Assembly: GCA_028293405.1 (NCBI GenBank)
Contig: JAQGOW010000290.1
Span: forward strand, 1 to 11,260
From: Verrucomicrobiales bacterium
GTDB taxonomy: Bacteria > Verrucomicrobiota > Verrucomicrobiia > Limisphaerales > Palsa-1400
Length of the DNA: 11,260 nt
Direction: 5' to 3'
Part shown: positions 5,932 through 11,260 of the stretch, piece after piece
Numbering within the stretch: the first letter of the stretch is position 1
Layout of the letters: each line of letters opens with the position of its first letter
The notes under the pieces: generated by a model
The model's input: the letters and a program-made list of their open reading frames with translations, nothing else
Told to the model about the DNA's origin: nothing
The model's database searches: none
Program-made: the position numbers and the translations under genes

Positions 5932-6917
5932 GCGCTGCATCCGAACCAATCATTTCCGTGCGCGGCCTGACGAAGGCCTTTCGCACATACAAAAAAGTCC
6001 CGGGATTTTATGGAGCCGTGCGTGGCCTCTTTCATCGCAAATACGAACAGACCGTTGCAGTCGACAACGTAAATTTCGAAGTTGAAGAAGGCGAGTTGGT
6101 TGGTTTCCTGGGGCCGAATGGCGCAGGAAAAACCACCACCCTCAAAATGCTTTCCGGCCTTTTGTATCCGAGCGGAGGTTCCGCGCGCGTTCTCGGCTAC
6201 ACACCATGGGAACGCGAAGATGGTTATCGCCGCCAATTTGCATTGCTGCTGGGACAAAAGAACCAGCTCTGGTGGGACCTGCCCGCGCGCGAATCGCTCG
6301 AGCTAAACGCAAAGATTTACGGCATCGCCCCCGCCGATTCTGCGCGAACCGTTTCGGAGCTAACCGAGCTGCTCAACATTCGCGAGAAGCTCGACGTCAT
6401 GGTCCGCGAACTCTCGCTGGGCGAGCGCATGAAGATGGAGCTCATCGCCTCCTTGCTCCACAAACCGCGCGTGCTGTTCCTCGATGAGCCGACGATCGGT
6501 CTCGACGTCATCTCCCAAAAAACCGTTCGCGATTTCCTCCGCGAATACAACGCCAAACAAAAAACCACCATCCTGCTGACGAGTCATTACATGACCGACA
6601 TCCAGGAACTTTGCCGGCGCGTAGTCATCATCGATCACGGTAAAATTTTCTTCGACGGCCAACTCAGCGAAATTATCGATCGTTTTGCCGACGTGAAAAT
6701 CGTCACCATCGCTTGGCAAATTGGCACAAAACCGCCCGCCGACATGGCGCGGTTCGGCGAAATCGTCAGTCAGGACATGCATCGCATCGAACTGAAAGTG
6801 AAACGCGACAAAGTCATCGCCGTGTGTAAACAAATGCTCGACGAACTTCCAGTAAGCGACATCGATATCCAGGACGTGCCGATCGAGGATGTCATTCGTC
6901 AAATTTTCGCTAGGTAG
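5928..6917 (+). CDS. ABC-2-type transporter ATP-binding protein (COG4586-like)
   Basis: A 329-residue cytoplasmic ATPase. It has Walker A GPNGAGKTT (62-70), a Q-loop at Q110 (LLLGQKNQLWWD), the signature LSLGERM (162-168, in place of LSGGQ), Walker B VLFLDEP with catalytic E187, a D-loop at IGLD, and H-loop H220 (TSHYMTD). The inserted YGAVRGLF segment before the first strand, the QLWWDLP motif and the about 90-residue C-terminal domain ending in IEDVIRQIF fit the COG4586 group. That group usually works with two ABC-2 permeases to export an unknown compound. No permease gene is in the window. GTG at 5928 overlaps the hisA stop (GTGA), which suggests translational coupling. The sulfatase ATG follows 19 bases after the stop. 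All catalytic residues are present, so it should hydrolyse ATP; the substrate is unknown. Confidence 0.92.
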   Translation: MSAASEPIISVRGLTKAFRTYKKVPGFYGAVRGLFHRKYEQTVAVDNVNFEVEEGELVGFLGPNGAGKTTTLKMLSGLLYPSGGSARVLGYTPWEREDGYRRQFALLLGQKNQLWWDLPARESLELNAKIYGIAPADSARTVSELTELLNIREKLDVMVRELSLGERMKMELIASLLHKPRVLFLDEPTIGLDVISQKTVRDFLREYNAKQKTTILLTSHYMTDIQELCRRVVIIDHGKIFFDGQLSEIIDRFADVKIVTIAWQIGTKPPADMARFGEIVSQDMHRIELKVKRDKVIAVCKQMLDELPVSDIDIQDVPIEDVIRQIFAR

Positions 6918-6936
6918 CGTGGGTCTTCGCTGTTCA

Positions 6937-8586
6937 ATGAAAACTTTATATAATCTGGCAGCGGTCCTTGGTGTTTCCACATGTTTGCTAACTGCAACGC
7001 TTCAGGCCGCTGAGGTCCATCCGCCCAACAAACCGAACGTCATACTTTTTCTCGTCGATGATTTGGGGTGGGCTGACCTTGGCTACGAGGGAAGCACGCT
7101 CTACCACACGCCAAATATCGATTCGTTTACAAAACAGGGTGTTCGCTTTTCGCAGGCGTATTCGACGTGTCCGGTATGTTCTCCGAGCCGAGCCAGTATC
7201 CTAACTGGCGAATACCCGGCTCGACTGCATTTGACCGACTGGCTGCCGGGACGGAAAGATTTTCCGTTTCAAAAACTAAAGAACGCCAGCACCGTACAAC
7301 ATTTGCCCTACGACCAGCCGACCTTACCGCAAGTGCTCGCGCAGAACGGATACCGCACCGCGATTTTTGGAAAATGGCATCTCGGCGAAGACAAAGATTC
7401 CACGCAACGCCAGGGATTTGGTCTTCACGTCCCCGATTGGAATCGCGGTTGGCCCAATGAAACTTATTTCTCTCCTTTCGGACTTAAGGGTCTGGAAGGT
7501 GGCCCCAAGGGCGAGTATTTGACTGACCGCCTGACGACGGAAGCACTGAAATGGATTGAAACGAGCAAAGACCAACCATTCTTCCTCTACCTTGCTCATT
7601 TCGCAGTGCACGACCCAATTCAGGGTCGCGGCGATTTGGTTGTAAAATACGAACACGAGTTAAATCACCGTCCGCGTCCCAGCGGTCCGCCTTTCGCCCT
7701 CGAAGGAAATCCGGATGATGCCAATTCGTTGTCGCCGCAGAATGGGAAGTCATTACTCCAGCAGGACAAACGTTTCGACGCATTCGGTTTGCTCCCGCAA
7801 CGCAGTGTCAAAATCAAACAGTTCCAGGACAATCCTCAGTTCGCCGCGATGGTCGAAAGCATGGATGAAAGTCTCGGACGCGTGCGCGCCAAGCTCAAGG
7901 AATTGGGGCTGGACGAGAAGACGATCGTCATCTTTTTCTCCGACAATGGCGGCATGTCTGCCGCCAATCTCGGCAAGCCGCAGAAAAGTATTTCGAAGTA
8001 CAAATTGGATAAGGAATATTCAACTTCCAACCTCCCTTTGCGCGGCGGCAAAGGCTGGCTTTACGAAGGCGGCATTCGCGAGCCGTTGATCATCTACTCG
8101 CCGAAGGCCGCCGCAAACGGAGCCATTTGTGATCTCCCTGTCATCGGCACGGATTTTTACTCGACCATTCTGGACATGGTTGGAGTGAAACCTGCGCCCG
8201 GCGGCTACAATGGTGTCGACGGCGTAAGCCTCGTGCCCTTACTGAACGGCAACAAAGAAGCGACCGATAAATTTACGAATCGACCCCTTTACTGGCATTG
8301 GCCGCACTACAGCAACCACGGCGCGCAAAGTCCCGGTGGAGCAATCCGCATCGGCAATTACAAGTTCATCGAGTATTACGAAAACAACCGCGTTCAATTG
8401 TTTGATTTGCAGCACGACTCAGCCGAACAGCATGACTTATCGGAAACCGCGCCTGACAAAGTGCGCGAACTCACCGCCATGCTCCACGCCTGGAGGAAAA
8501 ACGTGAACGCAGAAATGCCAATGCCTAATCCCGATTACGATCCTGCTAAAAAATGGCCAGTCAGTAAGCCGATCGACGAACCATAA
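6937..8586 (+). CDS. Secreted type I sulfatase (arylsulfatase A-like)
   Basis: A 549-residue alkaline-phosphatase-fold sulfatase that hydrolyses sulfate esters. Residues 1 to about 24 form a signal peptide (MKTLYNLAAVLGVSTCLL, likely cut near LQA-AEV), so it acts outside the cytoplasm. Metal ligands D41-D42 lie in LVDDLGW. C81 in the C-S-P-S-R motif is the residue converted to formylglycine, so a formylglycine-generating enzyme is needed and must lie elsewhere. K146 and H148 (GKWHLG), H225, D336-N337 (FFSDNGG) and K372 (GGKGWLYEGG) complete the active site. The C-terminal part has GNYKFIEYYEN and LFDLQHD, typical of this family. ATG at 6937 is chosen over in-frame starts at 6889 and 6919 because it gives a proper signal peptide. 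It may be read with the ABC gene. The sulfated substrate, probably a carbohydrate, cannot be told from sequence. Confidence 0.95.
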   Translation: MKTLYNLAAVLGVSTCLLTATLQAAEVHPPNKPNVILFLVDDLGWADLGYEGSTLYHTPNIDSFTKQGVRFSQAYSTCPVCSPSRASILTGEYPARLHLTDWLPGRKDFPFQKLKNASTVQHLPYDQPTLPQVLAQNGYRTAIFGKWHLGEDKDSTQRQGFGLHVPDWNRGWPNETYFSPFGLKGLEGGPKGEYLTDRLTTEALKWIETSKDQPFFLYLAHFAVHDPIQGRGDLVVKYEHELNHRPRPSGPPFALEGNPDDANSLSPQNGKSLLQQDKRFDAFGLLPQRSVKIKQFQDNPQFAAMVESMDESLGRVRAKLKELGLDEKTIVIFFSDNGGMSAANLGKPQKSISKYKLDKEYSTSNLPLRGGKGWLYEGGIREPLIIYSPKAAANGAICDLPVIGTDFYSTILDMVGVKPAPGGYNGVDGVSLVPLLNGNKEATDKFTNRPLYWHWPHYSNHGAQSPGGAIRIGNYKFIEYYENNRVQLFDLQHDSAEQHDLSETAPDKVRELTAMLHAWRKNVNAEMPMPNPDYDPAKKWPVSKPIDEP

Positions 8587-8591
8587 AAAGA

Positions 8592-8622
8592 AACGGCGGT
8601 CGACAAAATGCCGACCGCCGTT
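8592..8622. terminator. Bidirectional terminator hairpin between convergent sulfatase and esterase genes
   Basis: AACGGCGGTCG (8592-8602) and CGACCGCCGTT (8612-8622) form a perfect 11-bp stem with a 9-base loop. On the minus strand the stem is followed by TTTCTTTTTA, a good U-tract, and the hairpin begins 17 bases after the esterase stop, so it mainly serves that gene. On the plus strand it lies 5 bases after the sulfatase stop but only TT follows, so termination there would be weaker. Confidence 0.88.
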
Positions 8623-8639
8623 CGCGTCAAAGCACAAAC

Positions 8640-10109
8640 TCAGAAGTCGTCCGTGCGGAACGGCGACGCGGGCAAACCTGCCTTGTTCCACAAATTGACC
8701 ACCGGATAATCCGCCCAGCCATATCGCACCGCCACAGGTTTGGTAATCGCCGGGCTGCTCACGACGACTTTGTCGTTGCCTTCAATCTCCGCAACCGCCC
8801 AAACGAATTTGTGATCAGGCCCGCAAATCGAAAACCCTTTCAACGCCCCATCGCCGGAGACCAAACCACCATCAACATTGTCGAACGTCAGCACGGCCTT
8901 GTCTTTGCGCACGTGCATGCTTTGGAACGTCGGGCCCGAGTAGTCGATATTCTCGCCGTAAGCGATCTTCTGCGCTGCCAATTCCAGTCGTTGTCCAACC
9001 GGTTGTTTCTTCGTCGGATGAATGTTGTGTTCGTCGCCCACATCGGTGATGACGGCAACGCCAACCTTTGGCAAAGCGTGAGTGAGAAATGATTGCGATT
9101 CGCGCAACATCGCCCAATCGCTGTCCGCGGGCTGATGTTGAATGGGTTTGAACGGCGCGAGTTGCACGATCAGGAAGGGAAAATCGTGACCAAATTGTTG
9201 CCGCCACTTGGTGATCATCGTCGCGAGCAAAAGCCGATACTCCTTGGCTTTAGCGCCATGTGCATTGGCTTCACCTTGATACCAGATCGCACCACGAAAG
9301 GCATAAGGCTCCAGCGGCGCAATCATTCCGTTGTAAAGTTCACCCGGATGCCAAGCTTTGCGCGGCTTACCTAAATTAGTCGGAGTCTTGTCCAATTCGT
9401 CCATATAATGCGCTTTCAACGTCGGGCTCGCCGCGATCGTACTCCTGGGAGTCCACGCCTCCGCCGGAGTGCCGCCCCAATCCGATTCAATAATCCCCAC
9501 CGGCACGTGACGGTCGTGGTTCAAAGCGCGCGCAAAATAATAAGCCACAGCGGAAATTTTGGCGGCACTCTCCGGCGTGCAGGTCGTCCACGTCGCACCA
9601 ATATTATTGGTCGCTGATTCCAACCGGGTATTCGGCACGTCAATAAAACGAATGTCCGGATTGTTGGCAGCCGCAATGTCCTGGTCAGCCTGGAACGAAC
9701 GATTCAACTTAAATTCCATGTTCGATTGCCCGCTGGCCAACCACACTTCACCCACAACCACGTTTTTAAATTCAATCGTTTTGCCGTCGCCGGTCGTGAT
9801 CGTTAGCGTGTGCGCATCGTCGCCTGCTTGCAGGTGATGCAACTTTGCCACCCACTGCCCATTCTTCACGCGCGCTTTCGCCTTGTGACTTCCGTAAGTC
9901 ACCGTGACCACTTCGCCTTCCGGTCCCCAACCCCAAACCGGCACGACCATCCCTTGTTGCAGCACCATGTTATCGGAGAAAATTTTCGGCAACGCCACCT
10001 CGGCATATTTGGGAGCGTTCGCGTATTGCAACCGCGTCGGATTAGTTTCACAAGCAGTCAGCGCGAGCAGCGCCGACGCACAGAAGAGATGTAGCTTTCT
10101 CAGAGTCAT
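8640..10109 (-). CDS. Sialate O-acetylesterase-like lipoprotein (SGNH/SASA family)
   Basis: A 489-residue protein. The N-terminus MTLRKLHLFCASALLALTAC is a lipoprotein signal with lipobox LTAC and C20 as the lipidated residue. A beta-sandwich domain follows (LPKIFSDNMVLQ, VPVWGWG, to about residue 120). Then comes the SGNH hydrolase domain: nucleophile S129 in ASGQSNMEF, GGTPAEAW, GAIWYQGEAN, and near residues 356-365 DVGDEHNIHP, which supplies the His and probably the Asp of the catalytic site. The family removes O-acetyl groups from sialic acids or from plant and algal polysaccharides; members of soil and water bacteria often act on the latter. ATG at 10109 is preferred over TTG at 10130 because it starts the lipoprotein signal. 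It converges on the sulfatase gene. It may be transcribed with the FtsK-like gene 94 bases upstream, as I see no convincing promoter between them. Confidence 0.93.
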   Translation of the reverse strand: MTLRKLHLFCASALLALTACETNPTRLQYANAPKYAEVALPKIFSDNMVLQQGMVVPVWGWGPEGEVVTVTYGSHKAKARVKNGQWVAKLHHLQAGDDAHTLTITTGDGKTIEFKNVVVGEVWLASGQSNMEFKLNRSFQADQDIAAANNPDIRFIDVPNTRLESATNNIGATWTTCTPESAAKISAVAYYFARALNHDRHVPVGIIESDWGGTPAEAWTPRSTIAASPTLKAHYMDELDKTPTNLGKPRKAWHPGELYNGMIAPLEPYAFRGAIWYQGEANAHGAKAKEYRLLLATMITKWRQQFGHDFPFLIVQLAPFKPIQHQPADSDWAMLRESQSFLTHALPKVGVAVITDVGDEHNIHPTKKQPVGQRLELAAQKIAYGENIDYSGPTFQSMHVRKDKAVLTFDNVDGGLVSGDGALKGFSICGPDHKFVWAVAEIEGNDKVVVSSPAITKPVAVRYGWADYPVVNLWNKAGLPASPFRTDDF

Positions 10110-10203
10110 GCCTGAGCGTGCCACGAACAAACTTTTTCCAGCAAGCCGTTTATGCTTCCGGCAACAACCACTTCTTCAATAAGGCCAACCTGTAAGCCGA
10201 TGT

Positions 10204-11260
10204 TTACACCGTCGCTAAACGAGTCTTAACTCCCTCAACCCACTCCGACGGCGGCAAAGCATACGGCCGAAACGTTTCCAGTTGCCCCTCCTGCTCATTA
10301 TAGAAGAGCGCCCGGTGCAACCCGAGACTTCCCGCCTTGGGATTGTCAATCAGGCTCGCCGAATCACTCGCGCTCATTTGGAACAACACGCGCATTTCAA
10401 ATTCCGTCAGCGCTTTGCGGCTCAAGAACCGATTCACATTGTTGTAAGTATCGCACGTGACAATTACGTGAATGCCAACGCTTGGCCCTTCATTGATCAA
10501 TTGGTTCAACAACGCCGAAGCCGAAGCCGTCGTTTCTGCACTGCTTGAAAAAGAAAAATCTTCCTCGAAACGCAATTTGCCGAACCGCTGAATATCGCGA
10601 ATAAAAATAAACGTCGAAGGCGCTTCCGCCGGATTCGTCGACTCCGCCCGACTGCGCATTTCCGCAACCAGTTTAGAAAAGGTATCGCCAATATCGTGCG
10701 GCGTTAATCGCGTCACTTCATGTGGAATTGCCGCAATCACGCGATTGACCAAGTCCGCTTGATTCGAGTCCGGTACAGAACTATCCAGAATCATAAATCG
10801 CGCGGCCTCTTTCGGAAACTGCGCCGCCAGCGAAATGAGACCCGTCGTGACAATGCTCAACACCGCTTCCTCGCGTTGTCCGACGATCAATAAATTATTG
10901 CCGCTCTGCCGACGAAACGCCGCTTCTGTTGGACCCTTGATCGAGTTCGGCGCTCCGAGCCACATCCGCGCAAGATCCGGCTTCTTTAACGGCGGCGATT
11001 GCAACAATTGTGCAAACGCTACGTTGTCGCGAACATCTGCCGGCGCGTCGCCTTCATAAACCAGCGGGGCAGGGAACTGCTTGCCGCTTTCCGCAGCTCG
11101 CTCGCGCACGCGATCCAGATAACCGTCGCGCTGCTCATCCGAAAGCCACACTGCCTGGAACGGGCTGTTCGCCTCAATCGCGCCGGCGCTATCGTTGTAA
11201 ATTCCTTCACCCGGCCGCGTCAGCATGCGCGGCGCCGGGTTGCTGTCGTCCATGATCAGG
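10204..11260 (-). CDS. FtsK/SpoIIIE-type (EccC-like) ATPase, C-terminal part (5' end outside window)
   Basis: The frame stays open to the right edge (Leu-Ile before the ATG at 11253), so this is the end of a larger protein; about 351 residues are visible. LTRPGEGIYND and NSPFQAVWL mark the linker before the last ATPase module of long FtsK/SpoIIIE-domain proteins. That module has NNLLIVGQREEAV where a Walker A should be, but without the Gly-Lys-Ser/Thr, and TFIFIRDIQRF at the Walker B position. Later parts are VGIHVIVTCDTYN, FEMRVLFQMSASDS, and a GLHRALFYN strand as in DNA or protein translocases. The site is therefore degenerate, as in the C-terminal modules of type VII secretion EccC proteins, and active modules would lie upstream. 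It might drive protein secretion or DNA movement; neither is shown here. The stop is TAA at 10206-10204. No T7SS partners are visible. Confidence 0.78.
   Translation of the reverse strand, partial: LIMDDSNPAPRMLTRPGEGIYNDSAGAIEANSPFQAVWLSDEQRDGYLDRVRERAAESGKQFPAPLVYEGDAPADVRDNVAFAQLLQSPPLKKPDLARMWLGAPNSIKGPTEAAFRRQSGNNLLIVGQREEAVLSIVTTGLISLAAQFPKEAARFMILDSSVPDSNQADLVNRVIAAIPHEVTRLTPHDIGDTFSKLVAEMRSRAESTNPAEAPSTFIFIRDIQRFGKLRFEEDFSFSSSAETTASASALLNQLINEGPSVGIHVIVTCDTYNNVNRFLSRKALTEFEMRVLFQMSASDSASLIDNPKAGSLGLHRALFYNEQEGQLETFRPYALPPSEWVEGVKTRLATV

Noticed and set aside
6889..6936. Sulfatase start inside the ABC gene
   Set aside because: The ATG at 6937 gives a clean signal peptide; the longer form would bury it behind 16 residues.
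6360..6980. 206-codon minus-strand open frame opposite the ABC ATPase
   Set aside because: It lies opposite intact signature, Walker B and H-loop motifs; no independent evidence.

Overview
The window looks like chromosomal DNA of a Verrucomicrobiota-type bacterium (Pedosphaera/Limisphaera-like), less likely Planctomycetota or Lentisphaerota. This is inferred from gene content. The type II pseudopilin begins with the [14 protein letters not shown] / [10 protein letters not shown] signature and carries a CPSDER segment and a DG motif near its C-terminus. It is accompanied by a type I sulfatase, a sialate O-acetylesterase-like lipoprotein, a TMTC-like TPR membrane protein and a large FtsK/SpoIIIE-type ATPase. 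Most genes lack a clear Shine-Dalgarno sequence. I saw no rRNA, tRNA, CRISPR array, insertion sequence or phage gene.

Layout. (1) Positions 3-1418 (+): 3' part of a polytopic membrane protein with C-terminal TPRs, cut by the left edge. (2) 1419-1778: a 360-base spacer with small inverted repeats and, at its end, a sigma70-like promoter. (3) 1779-2558 (+): a pseudopilin-like protein, followed at 2586-2612 by a textbook intrinsic terminator, so it is probably a single-gene unit. (4) 2679-8586 (+): six genes on one strand: a 12-TM flippase-like protein, a YkgJ-type cysteine-cluster protein, a single-domain response regulator, a eukaryotic-type HisA, an ABC-2-type ATPase that overlaps hisA by 4 bases, and a secreted sulfatase. 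(5) 8592-8622: a perfect 11-bp hairpin between the convergent sulfatase and esterase genes. (6) 10109-8640 (-): sialate O-acetylesterase-like lipoprotein. (7) 11260-10204 (-): C-terminal part of an FtsK/SpoIIIE (EccC-like) ATPase with a degenerate nucleotide site, cut by the right edge.

How the genes relate. The sulfatase and the acetylesterase lipoprotein could together strip sulfate and acetyl groups from extracellular polysaccharides. The pseudopilin, flippase-like protein, TMTC-like protein and ABC ATPase all point to the cell envelope. HisA belongs to histidine synthesis but sits away from other his genes here. The most notable item is this HisA: it reads as the eukaryotic HIS6 form, not the usual bacterial one. 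I found no convincing multi-gene novel system. The other points of interest are an isolated pseudopilin with strong expression signals, a response regulator with an altered acidic pocket, an ABC ATPase without neighbouring permeases, and some unexplained palindromes in the spacers.
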